Source: Alentia gelatinosa
Lineage: Eukaryota > Annelida > Polychaeta > Phyllodocida > Polynoidae
Direction of reading: 5' to 3'
Assembly (NCBI GenBank): GCA_950022655.1
Contig: OX465579.1
Location: 39,039,950-39,103,949, forward strand
Length of the DNA stretch: 64,000 nucleotides
The translations under genes were made by a program, and so were the position numbers. The notes under the pieces were generated by a model. The model was not told the DNA's origin. It ran no database searches and worked only from the letters and a program-made list of their open reading frames with translations. Shown one piece after another: positions 1 to 10,386 of the stretch (the stretch's first letter is position 1; each line of letters opens with the position of its first letter).

Positions 1-404
1 TCTTCAATAGATAAGTAAATTCATCTAATAATATAATCAGCGTGTCACAGAGGACACAAATAGAGACATCCTTTACCCCAGATGATTTAGTTAATTAACT
101 CACGCGAAGCTGAAATGGAGATAATACGATTTATTAGCTCTGAGAAACTCCAAAGGGAGTCACAGAGCAAGTTGATACATAAGTTCAAAGTCAATACTTG
201 AGATAATATGAGATAAGATTAGAGAAAGTCTAGCCCAAGTTGTGGGGCGGGTGGTGGTAAAATACAGTTCTTGGTTTGAATAAGCGCACCGCCCGAGTGA
301 GGCTGGATAGTGACGTCAGCCGGGGAGTTGTCTTAAAAGTCCGGAAGAGGGCGTCGCGGATAATTACAGAACAATTTCACAATTACTCTCCAATTATATT
401 TCCT

Positions 405-1010
405 TGACCAATTTTAACACATCACCCTTATCAAAATCTAGATCTATGTCAAGCTTTTTGCAATTCACCCAACTTACTGAAGAGGTCCATATGTGCATCT
501 AGGTCACAACTCTCGAAAATCTCCAATCCCATCTTACTGAAATAAGTGTTTACATACAGGGCAGTATTCTCTTCTGATATCTGTTCACCACTTTCTTTGT
601 TCACTAACTTACAGCTGGGTTTACTCCTTTCCCTTCCGTTAGCTCCTGGATATGGCGCCAAAAGTCCATAGGGGCATTTCTCGTTTGCTCAATAGCTTCC
701 CTTCAGTAGGCATCCTTCGCTGCTTGCAGCTCCCTTTTGATAACCCGACCTAATTTCCTGGCTTGTATTACGTCTTCCACCTTCCCAGTTTCACGACAGT
801 CTGAAACTAGACTGCCTCTCTCATAGATTTTCAAAAGAATGTGGTCTGTAACCCATGGGTCCCTTTCCCTCTTAAAGCTCATTACTCTGATGGGGCAGAC
901 TAGATCAAGGAAATCACTAATAGCTTTGACAATAAGTCCCCACTGCTCCCCAGGGCCCGTGCTTGACCATATATTGTCCCAGTCTAAATCAGTTAAATAC
1001 ACAGCAAAAG
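405..1010 (-). pseudogene. Decayed non-LTR retrotransposon (LINE) ORF2 fragment
   Basis: Read on the minus strand from 1002 downward, the frame resembles the linker between the endonuclease and reverse transcriptase of a LINE ORF2: a cP-I-R-V motif, then a PWVTD motif, then an R-KLGRVIKRELQAAKDAY stretch. It is followed by a REAIEQTR / FWRHIQEL segment and then by a LVNKESGEQISEENTALYVN segment with YFSKMG, the usual G-x-x-I / A-x-x-x-N-x-x-F pattern just before the RT domain. The copy is dead: a stop codon lies just after the KDAY motif (near 702), a frameshift lies near 630, and another near 445. No RT palm motif is present in the window, so it is truncated. The clade (CR1/L2/RTE-like) cannot be decided by eye. 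Confidence 0.7.
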
Positions 1011-1531
1011 TATCATAGTTGTATTGTTTATAGCTCTTACCTCTAAACTCAGTTTTTTCTTTGATTTTGTGCGGTTTCTTTCTCGTTGCATAAATAATTA
1101 ATGGGCACTCAAAAGTATATTACTAACACCAGACTCTTGAAAATAAGCAAAGTTTGTATATAAGGGTCGGATTTTCAAAACCTGCTAAATTGCGCTCTCG
1201 GCCTGGGATCAGACACCCAAAAATTAATTTTAGAATAATACTGCTTTTTATATCCTATATCAGTAACCGACCAAGTACCTTCCAGAAAAACTTTATTCCA
1301 ACAAAATCAGACAAATAGTTTAGATTTTAGAGCCTTTTGAAATTGTGTATAATACTGCATGTTCTACACCCCCCTAACATAATTGAAATTTCAAGAAACA
1401 TTTTAAGAGCTTAAAAATTTAGAAAAACTAAAATCAAATGATGACATATGTTATATTTGACCCTAAACACCTTTATCAAATATTAGATTTTAAACAAAAG
1501 CTCTGAGCCACATTTGGGTTTGGGCCAGGCA
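1011..1531. other. No gene seen
   Basis: A+T-rich intergenic sequence. I see no exon-like frame, RNA gene or clear repeat here. Confidence 0.5.
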
Positions 1532-2113
1532 GGGGTGTCGGACAACACACGGGGTGTCGGACAACACGTTTTTTAAACTACTCAGAACAATGAATAAGAT
1601 AATATCAGTAACAATAATCCTTTATATTCTTATTGAAATGATAAAAAGCTATGTTTTTCAAAGCAAACCACTCAATTACTGATAAGAAACAACCCCAAAA
1701 TCATGACTTATATCAGAGCGTGTTGTCCGACACCCCGGGGTGTCGGACAACACGTTTTCAGTTTTTGAATCACAAAAAGTATATTTTTTCATTTAGAAAA
1801 AAAACTACCTGGGTATTTATAAGTGGTAGGGATACTTAACATATACAGGGATATTTGTTATCCTATTATGATAATCATTTCTTCTAGACATCTTTTAACA
1901 GGCGTGTTGTCCAACACCCCAATTTTTGGAAAATTATCATCATGGAATCAGAATGCTTTAAATATCAGAATAGATAATCAGATTATGTTGAAACTTTCAG
2001 GTATTACAGTCAAGACTTTGGTCAACATTTTACAATAAAGAAAAATCAATTTCTCACTACATATTTCATTAGTTTTGTCCTCTGAAAATTGGGATGTCAG
2101 ACAACATGCTGTA
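1532..2113. repeat. Cluster of the 18-bp word ggggtgtcggacaacacg in both orientations
   Basis: The word occurs at 1532-1549 and 1551-1568 on the plus strand. Two copies lie head to head at 1719-1754, making a perfect 36-bp palindrome. An inverted, one-mismatch copy is at 1903-1920 and a degenerate plus copy near 2091-2107. No open frame spans them. This is one of several short-word repeat families in the window, though here the copies are scattered and do not sit cleanly at two ends. Confidence 0.75.
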
Positions 2114-2697
2114 TGGGTCTTTATGTTGGAAAATTTGAAGGTCCTGGATAGTTTTGACAATTCTAATATTTTTTCAAACTTTAACTAATTTTCAAAACTA
2201 TATTGTCTACACTTCTCATGACATATCCTTTAAACAAGTTAATAGAAACAATTGGCCCAACATTGTGCCTCTTAGATTTTGAAAAAAAAGTGGAAATCAT
2301 GAAAAACACTAGTTTTTGCTGATTTTCGGAAGGAAAAATACCTCTGAGCTATACAAAACCCTATGTTGGAATGAAAGACTATCAAAAGATGCACCAAAAA
2401 CTGTCATTTTTACATTGATGAGATACATTCATACAGCATCAGCCTTAAATAAGCCTATTTTGGCCAATTTAGCAGGTTTTTAAAATCCCACCCATAAGTG
2501 GTAAATAAGAGTACCACCGTGTCCACTGCAGTCCAGTCGCGTTTTTTTTTTATAAAGATCTTTTATTTGATCTTTTATTTGTCAGACTTTTACCATTTTC
2601 CACGGTGAAAAGTCCGGGCTTAGCCATTATTGCAGACTATGAAGTCAGACATTGACATTTTCCACAGTGAAAAGTGTGACACAGCTTAAAAATCACA

Positions 2698-2717
2698 GGG
2701 GGGGGGGGGGGGGGGGG
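2698..2717 (+). repeat. Poly(G) tract of 20
   Basis: Uninterrupted run of 20 G. The exact length may be affected by sequencing. Confidence 0.85.
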
Positions 2718-2719
2718 AT

Positions 2720-3800
2720 GTCCAGAGATGTTTGACAGAACACGCATCACCTAATTCCAAGACTTTAGATTCAACTTTCCAAGACCAAGGCAACTTTTCC
2801 CATGCTGGAAAGGTATTGGGAAAAGTATGATAATAAGTGGTTATGGATGGATATCCTGTTAAGGCTGCATACACAAATCACTGAAATAGTCAAACACCTA
2901 ATCAAAAAGGCAGCCAAATAGGAGAATGTCCAGATCAAGGAAAGTCGGTACATATATGGTAAGTGGTTAAGTGTAACAGCAGAGAGTGTTGTTCCCTGTT
3001 TTTGATCAATGAGGACAGGTTTCTGCCGGGTAGGCAAGATGCCTATTGCCACATTTAGACCTGATGATTTTGGCTGATAATCGCATCAAGCACCACCCAC
3101 TGACTATTTGACACTTTTGGGTAGATGACTATCAGGTGGAATAGGAGATAACACTTTCAGGTCAATCATTTCCTCATAGATATATCTTAGATCCCTAAGC
3201 ATGTCATCATAAAACTAGTGACACAGATGATATTAACAAAGTTAGAATGCAGTGATATCATCCATCATGCCGTAAGTCAGAAGTATCTCAATACATTTAT
3301 TCAGGGCAGACTGCAGGTTCACATTCTCAATTATCCTCCCACCTCCCATGAAAAAGGCCTTTCCTTCAGTGATGATGTATTTGATGTAGGTGAATGGTGA
3401 ATGGTGAAACCCTGCAAGAGGAAATTTTGATAAATAAATGCATTTGATGATGATTTCTTCCATAACCCTATTCACACATATAGGAACCCCACCAGTTTGT
3501 CTATTGGAAATATATACTCAGCTGTGGCTTAGGAGGGCATTATCTTCAGGTTTCTCTGTGAGATATAAATTGTGCTCACCCAACCAATGAAGTAGATTCT
3601 GAGCAGTCATCAGGTGGAAATGGTCTGTTATAGGTTGATGATTATGAACAAGGATAAATCCCCAAATGCACCTCCTGCCAAATTTTGTACAGTGCCCATT
3701 TCATGGGCAGGTTGAACTCATATATGTGTTTCATCATATATATGTAGGAGGAAGATGTGGTGTACCACAATGAGGAATATGTTGATTTTGGTAGCAATTC
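2720..3800 (-). pseudogene. Unidentified decayed coding-like relic
   Basis: Several minus-strand stretches read like protein but are broken by stops and frame changes: one near 3720 with NLPMKWALYKIWQEVHLG, one near 3600 with LLHWLGEHNLYLTEKPEDN, one at 3242-3475 with MGGGRIIENVNLQ, one near 3100-3200 with RYIYEEMIDLKVLSPIPP, and one at 2771-3052 with QKQGTTLSAVTLNHLPYMY. Their order and common strand suggest one old gene or transposon ORF. I do not recognise the family and do not assign a function. Short open frames in A+T-rich DNA can look like this by chance, so confidence is low. Confidence 0.3.
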
Positions 3801-4258
3801 ATCAGAGCAGACTAGACAAGACTAGATTTATGCTTGATAAAAAGTTCAGCACTGCATATATATATGATTGGTTAGTCTAAAATGATAATTATTACAGTAG
3901 AGTATGGTTAAGTATCAATAGGTTTTCAGAGATATAGGAGATCAGGAGTTTTGTCTCATATAATATCTCCCTCTGAATAAATGGTCTTTTACAGTCGCTT
4001 TTTCAAAGATGTAATAACTGTCATGTTTATGCTATTGTACATGAGAAGAAAATGGGGGGTGGGGTGGGGGGTCTTTCGGAAAGTGTGACATAATATTTTG
4101 GGGGATGGTATGAAATGTGTGACAAAGTGTGACAGGGGGGAGGGGGGTCCTAAGAATCTCCTAAAATAGTGTGACATAATTTATGGACGGCCCCTATGGT
4201 GCACTACTGCTACAAGAAGACTTAAGCGTCTATTCCACCAAAAAGGCTCTCAGCAGGC

Positions 4259-5377
4259 GGTCGAAAATCACGAAATTGCAGCAACTAGGCTATATTTCGA
4301 ATATTTCTAAAAGTCCTTTTTGGGGAATAGTTTAAATGGTTTCCATGCATCTAGCGCATTGTGAGGCAGAGTCTAGAACCATAGATACCACATAACTAAA
4401 ATATTTAGACAAATTATGGCCAAAAACGTGAGGGCGTCACGTTACGACACCGGCATGAAATCATGCATAAAATAAAATTAAAAAGAGGTAGAATCAAATA
4501 GTTTTCACAGTTTTTAATTAATTACTCACATATATGTATCTTCCCACTATAAAAAGATAGGCCTACATGGCTTTTTTCATACTGATCTCAATTTGTGCCA
4601 TTTTGGTGTCGTTTAGGCAGTCACGTTACGACACCCTCTAATCCATTAATAACTTAAGTTCCCTTTAACATTAGTAACAGTTTTTTTGCTGTATTAAAGG
4701 GTCGATATATACCTACAATATGGCGAAAAAATTAAGTCGCTATCTTTACTAGAAAAAATGTTATCGCCCCTACATATGTTTTTGTCATGTTACGACACCG
4801 TCACGTTACGACACCGTCACGTTACGACACCGTCACGTTACGACACCGTCACGTTACGACACCGTCACGTTACGACACCGTCACGTTACGACCCACAGTG
4901 GCTCACTTGGGGTCAGGAAAAAGGTAGACATAGTGTTCCTGTGTTGGGTAGATATATACCTACAACATGGCGAAAGAATTAAATCTTTAATAGGAAAAAA
5001 GTTATCAGCCTCTATATATTTTTGCATCATATTACGACCCTGTCACGTTACGACCCTCTATGGATATAAGGCCAAGGAAAACAAAAAACAAAAGAAATCC
5101 GTTTTCTAGTTATGTTTTTATTCATACATATTGTGAAGCTGTATCATAACATGAGAGGGACAAAAATTGTTTCCATAGCAACCAATCTCAGGGGGGGTCG
5201 TAACGTGACGTTTTTTGTTTCATATTAGCCCTGTGCTAATGCTAATTATGGTAGTTAGCATTCCCAATTTGGCACACAAGTCTTTTAATATATAAAAATG
5301 ATATTTGCAAAAGGAATTAATGATCCTCTCAGATTTGATTTTTTGGGGCAGTTGCTGCAATTTCGTGATTTTCGACC
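4259..5377. mobile_element. 1.1-kb element with perfect 28-bp terminal inverted repeats
   Basis: Bases 4259-4286 and 5350-5377 are perfect inverse copies of each other over 28 bp (ggtcgaaaatcacg at the outer end). Inside, the word gtcacgttacgacac recurs at about 4436, 4620, in a tandem array at 4784-4893 and at 5039, and in inverse form (gtcgtaacgtgac) at about 5197. There is no transposase frame, so this is a MITE or foldback-type non-autonomous element. Confidence 0.75.
4784..4893 (+). repeat. Tandem array of a 16-bp unit, about seven copies
   Basis: Unit gtcacgttacgacacc repeats with a strict 16-base period. The first copy has one change (gtcatg), the last is truncated after gaccc. The unit also occurs singly elsewhere in the same element. 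It is a minisatellite, not a CRISPR array, since there are no spacers. Confidence 0.9.
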
Positions 5378-6556
5378 AGGCAGGTTTTTGCCCTCGAGCC
5401 AACGTTTGCCACAAGGGCTGGTTGCCTGGCCGCCCCTAACCCCCTAAATTCTCCGAGTTGTTCCACCAAAGCCACCCCCGAGGCGACCAACAGGTGTACA
5501 CAAGGCGCCCGGCAGGCACCCTAAGAGTCGGCCGGCCCGGAGTGGCGATACACTCGCAACGGCTTAACTAACGCGGAAGCCCACCATTCTTTATTGATCC
5601 GATATGCAGTGCTGCGAGCAGCGATACACTACGACGCTCTGAAGCCGTGTATCAAGCAGAGCAGTGTGTCGCTGTGTCGGGATTCGTATGGAATCTATGA
5701 TTCAATTTTGAGATGGATTCTCTGTTAAACCGAACAATGAAGGTAAATAAACATTAGGCTTGATGTTATGACTGTCTGTATTCGACTCTGGCGCTAAAAT
5801 TCTGCCTAAACTGCTGCAACTGTGTGAACTTTCGGTCTTCGCTGTCGGGGATAGCCATGTTGACGGTATGTGTCATAGTATATGCGGGCGAGCGGTCAAC
5901 GTGAACCCTGGGAACAGCTCTCAGCATGCTCTCGGTGTCACTCTCATTGTAGCTCTTGGCACACCGACCGGCAGGCCGGGGGCTTAAAATCAAATGAAAC
6001 AGTTTTCTGCTGGTGGTGCTTTGGGGGGGAGGTTGCGCTCATAACACCCGGCCATCCGGCCGGCCTCCTCTGTGGTTCTCACTATATTTTGGTGGAACAG
6101 CTTCAAAATGTGCTATTGGCCCAGGCGGCGAGCCAGCGACCACCAACAGGTCAGCCGATTCTGCCCAGCGACAGGGTTTTGCAGGCACGGGGAGGGGTCG
6201 GCGTTCAGCGGCGGCCGGCCGTGAGGGACCTATGAGCTCTCATGAGCTGTTCCACCAAGCAGATTATTGCCGCCGCCGGGAGCTTTGGGCCGCCTATTGC
6301 CGCCGAACACCAATAGGCGACCACAAGGCACCCATTGGTGGAATAGCCACTTTAGAATGAGTTAAGTTATTTCACCAAGGGAGACAACAAACATCACACA
6401 CACACCAGAAGTGGATGAGTTCAGTCAGTGAGTCCAAATGACGCAACTGACCTCCTGATGTTAGCCTAGAGATGTTCTCTCCGCTCAGTGTCTCTGCTAT
6501 AGAAGCTACGTAAGCTATTAAACGATTCTCGCCTTCGTCGTATATTCCGCCGAGCC

Positions 6557-6660
6557 TCCTAGCGGATACCCAAGGAACCAGCGTACGTAAGCTTGGCTGG
6601 TTCCCCCTGTCGGCCGCGCCCCCTAGCAAATGACCGGGGAACCAGCGTACTTCATAAGCT
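6557..6660 (+). repeat. Two direct copies of a ~38-bp unit
   Basis: The two copies share cctagc, then ggaaccagcgtac and then taagctt, at about 6557-6594 and 6621-6660. A third, more diverged copy begins near 7459 (cctagcgaatga). This places direct repeats on both sides of the 6664-7434 inverted-repeat element. Confidence 0.6.
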
Positions 6661-6663
6661 TTA

Positions 6664-7434
6664 GATTGGCCACCACCTCTGTCTCCACTCTGTTCAGACT
6701 AAGAGGTGCGTCGAGTTAATCACATACGGTATCTGCTGTGTGTGCTTCAAACCAAATACTTTTGTTCCATTTCAGTTGTGAAAGCAGATGTACCTACTGA
6801 GAAATATCATTGATAATGAAACTTAGCTATATGTTCATTATTATATTTTTAAAGAATATATACACAGAAGGAAATAAGAAATTGTTAAATTTGGTTCGAA
6901 AACTACAAAATAACCCATTCTCCAAGCAATACAGACAATCTGGATGGAGTAACAGACACAAACAGCTACTTGTTCAAGGTGGCCATGGATTTAACCCGAC
7001 CAGAGCTAATGTTGTGTTGCTCTGGCAAGTAGGTAAGCATGGTACACTGGCCGCCACAGCTACACTACGTTAGCACAGGTTGGGTTAAATCCGTGACCGC
7101 CTTGACCCACTACCCAGACTTGTCTCTTACTCTCCCAGCAGATGTTTTATGTGACCTGGACCTATGGTTGTAGAATGTATTCAATTCTCACTCTTGAAGC
7201 TACTTTTCTATATTCATATTTCCTGTTGTGTGTATTTTGAAGAAAATAACACTTATATATACTTCATTATCAATTCTGCCAGCTATGAATATTTCTTGAT
7301 AAGTATTTCGGCTTTCAGAATGCACGGGAAAAGAAAGCTACTTGGTTCAAGAGAATTTGTGGACACGACCAGTGATTAACCATACCAACCTCTATGTCGG
7401 AACACAGCGTAGACAGAGGTGGCGGCCAATCTAG
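6664..7434. mobile_element. 0.77-kb element with 22-bp inverted ends, one mismatch
   Basis: Bases 6664-6685 (agattggccaccacctctgt...) and 7413-7434 are inverse copies with one mismatch. The interior contains a second, longer imperfect hairpin (6941-7141). No transposase is encoded. Direct repeats flank it on both sides. The mechanism class is not identified. Confidence 0.6.
6941..7141. repeat. Long imperfect inverted repeat (hairpin)
   Basis: The left arm at about 6941-7001 pairs with the right arm at about 7078-7141. The best-matched section is tggatttaaccc on the left against gggttaaatccg on the right. The loop is roughly 75 bases. If transcribed it would fold into a stem of about 60 bp. 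Confidence 0.6.
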
Positions 7435-10386
7435 GCACACAGGTTGGCTGCCTTGCCCCCTAGCGAATGATCAAATAACCAGTCTTGAGTTAACTATCCT
7501 GAAATGATGCATCCATCCAGCATGACAATGCCCTGCACTTCTACAAGTTTCACCTCAACTGAGTCATATTTACGTGTCCTTTTTCTCTTGGTGCAAATGC
7601 CACTGGTTAAATACTATGTCAAGTTCAGACTTGCCATACTTAGACACAGCTAGAGCCTTCGTGATTCTAAAATGCTATACCCACTGCAGGGTGGTTAGAA
7701 TTGGATTTTGGCCCTATTTTCTCCTCCTCTGCTTTTTAAGATTATAAACTAAAAATGTGTAACATCAAACCTTTCTCCACATTATAATACATCAATCTAA
7801 AAGTTCTAAGAAAAATCAACATATTTTTCACATAAAAGAAGACATTAAGACTGTGTCAGGTCATATCTACGTGGCTTTGTTAAGAGAACTCCCAAAGTAA
7901 ACATTGGTGTCAGTATACCTGTGCACCTGTCCCAACGTAGTGACTATCGGAACACCTACTGGTTGTTTGAAAATAAACAACCAGTATCCACAACCTAGAA
8001 TCGTCCAGGTCAAAATCAACTCAGTCACTCTGAGCCAGTTCTATTTCTAAATGCCACCTGGTAGCCTATGAGTATCAAACTTGATGGTTGGCATTAGATA
8101 ATATTATCATAGCAAGTTGATATAAATACCGTTTTGCATATATGAGATCATCATTTTAATAGTGTCATTTTCATTGATTTGTGGTCGAATGGTTGACTAT
8201 TGGTATAATTCATTTACAGAGGTCACAGAAATTAAAAAAAAGAAAAAAAAAGAAGAGTATTTAAACTTGAGAAAGACTGCAAATGATCTCCGAGTGGGCA
8301 GTGGTAGGACAGGGTGTGCCGCACTCAGCACAGCACACACACTCACACCTGTTCCATTGCATGCCTATTGCAGTTTGCCCTGGACACAGTGTTTTCTGGA
8401 AGACTCCCGGACACTGCAAGGCCCTCGGGACCACCAACGGGGGTGAAGACAGGTGGTTGGAGTGGTAGCGGCCGACTGCAGTGGTAGTGGCCGGCCGAGG
8501 ATCCCCGCGGGCGGGAATGGGTCTCCAGAGTCACCATCGGGTGCTCCCACCACCCAACCTCAGTCACACAGAATTTTTTTTTAGACTTTCAGGAAGACAC
8601 TTGAAAGCTGGCATCCCTGAGAACTACAAATGCAATTGAATTATCGATCTTGGTAAATTATGTCATAGTATGGATCCAAACAAAACAACTTCAGGTGATA
8701 TAGTTTTTTATTCTTGGTTTGCTTGTACATGAGTGCAATAAATACCATGTACATCATTCAATAGGGATGAGCTGAATCCCTAAATAGCATATGGTCAAAT
8801 TCTTAATTCAAGTCTTCTGCTTTTTTTCAAGAAAGGCGTCCCATCTCAGTTTGATCAGATCTCACAGGTAACCTACGTTCCTCACTCCGCCTATCACCTA
8901 CATAACTTGCGGTATAAAAAATAGTCCGATCCTAACCGACTCTACGCACACAAAAAAAGGAATGTTAAATCCGCAGCGGGCAAATCTACAGGAATGAATG
9001 ACAGATTCATTATCAAAACACAAGATAACAACAGAAACAGAGAATAACATTTCTTTGGAATGTGAAACTATTGACACAAACCTAGACCCACCGTTTGTTA
9101 GATTACAAACCGATGGACTTGAGGAAAACAATTTAATTAAAAGCCGATTTCAAACCTGATCTACAGATGGACATGTTAAAGAAATTAATGCGTCAGTGAT
9201 GTTCAATGGTGTTGTTGACTTCCTAATTCAATGGGCAGGAGTATATTGAGAGACAAGTGTACGAGGACTGACTCACACAAGGACATTCGTTTACATTCGT
9301 ATCGCGACAGGAGCACCTTCGGGGTCTATTCATTGGCAGTAGGGATAGGATAATTATAAGAGGTATACTTAATAACTTGATTCTATAAAAATGTAAAGCT
9401 TTTCTATTGAATAATCACAAATCAGCGTTTTCCAAGCTATACAAAATATCATCAATGCTATTTAAGCTCAATATACATGTACCATACAGTAATTTCACAG
9501 ATGTACCTTCATCGACCGAAAATTCAAAACCTCTCATAAACACACACGAACCTCTCCAGCATTAATTCCAAACATTCAATTATTTTGTATAGTCGAACTG
9601 AGAAGCTATGCTCTTTCTCTCCCAGATGTCTGTAGTTCAAATGTTATAAAAAATATTTCAACTAGAAATATATGGTATTGATGGTCCATAAATGGAATGC
9701 AATTTACACATTCGAGTTATCATGGTTGGCTCCAGACCGGAAATGTTTCAAGATAACTTATCAATTTATATCCTAGCCCGATGTGCTACAACCATTCTTT
9801 CATTCATGCAACAGTTGTTTTTCCAAGTAGCATAATTCCGAGGTCTTCCATTGGAAATAATATGGCTCACTGCATGCTTACAAACGGGATACCATTCAAC
9901 CTAACTGATAAATTTTATATTTTTGTTCCGTATAACAGCAAAGTTCCCATCTCTCCATAGACGGACCTAATTGGAGAATACTTTCGGTTATGTGCACCTC
10001 AAATTATTGCTTTCGAAAAGAACATGTTAGCCTATCGAAATAATAATAATAGACATTCCTTCAACGTTTATGAGACACTTTATGATATGGCTATGTAGAA
10101 GTATTGCTAGGTTGTTCTATGTAAATACCATATCTACGGAATCCAATGAGATAACGGAATATAGAATAGATATAAAATATACAAAAGGAATGCATTATGT
10201 ACACAACCAACAGAGTCCCTACCAAAGTAGTTCCTGTAATGATAAGTCAGTGGTACGACCGTGGCTTAAAAAATATTAGCAATGGTTTAAAAAGAGAACA
10301 TTGGCGAATGCATTCCGATTAGAATGGACATGGCGGGGACCCCTCTGTGCTTGCACTTGTTGAAACGAGCAGCAGCGCTTAATCAC
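7435..10386. other. Intergenic; probable 3' UTR of the myosin light chain gene at its right end
   Basis: No coding exon seen. The myosin gene on the minus strand ends at 10387, so the right part should include its 3' UTR. The nearest clear minus-strand AATAAA is at 8707-8712, about 1.7 kb past the stop; nearer variants are unclear. A+T-rich runs near 8230-8260 have no visible function. Confidence 0.4.

Larger units (their letters stand above)
4228..6348. mobile_element. Composite 2.1-kb element bounded by ctattccaccaa inverted ends
   Basis: The 12-bp sequence at 4230-4241 is repeated in perfect inverse form at 6335-6346, and weaker similarity continues outward. Related ttccaccaa words also occur inside in both orientations near 5460, 6093 and 6250. 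The right half (5380-6348) is G+C-rich with no convincing gene. The left half contains a separate nested element with its own 28-bp ends. No transposase is visible, so it would be non-autonomous. The outer boundary is an inference from the inverted ends only. Confidence 0.5.

Noticed and set aside
4784..4893. Regular short repeats resembling a CRISPR array
   Set aside because: Units are contiguous with no spacers, and the genome is eukaryotic.
5882..6360. Two overlapping frames of 115-117 codons
   Set aside because: They lie in a G+C-rich transposon block with inverted words; low stop density there is a composition effect.
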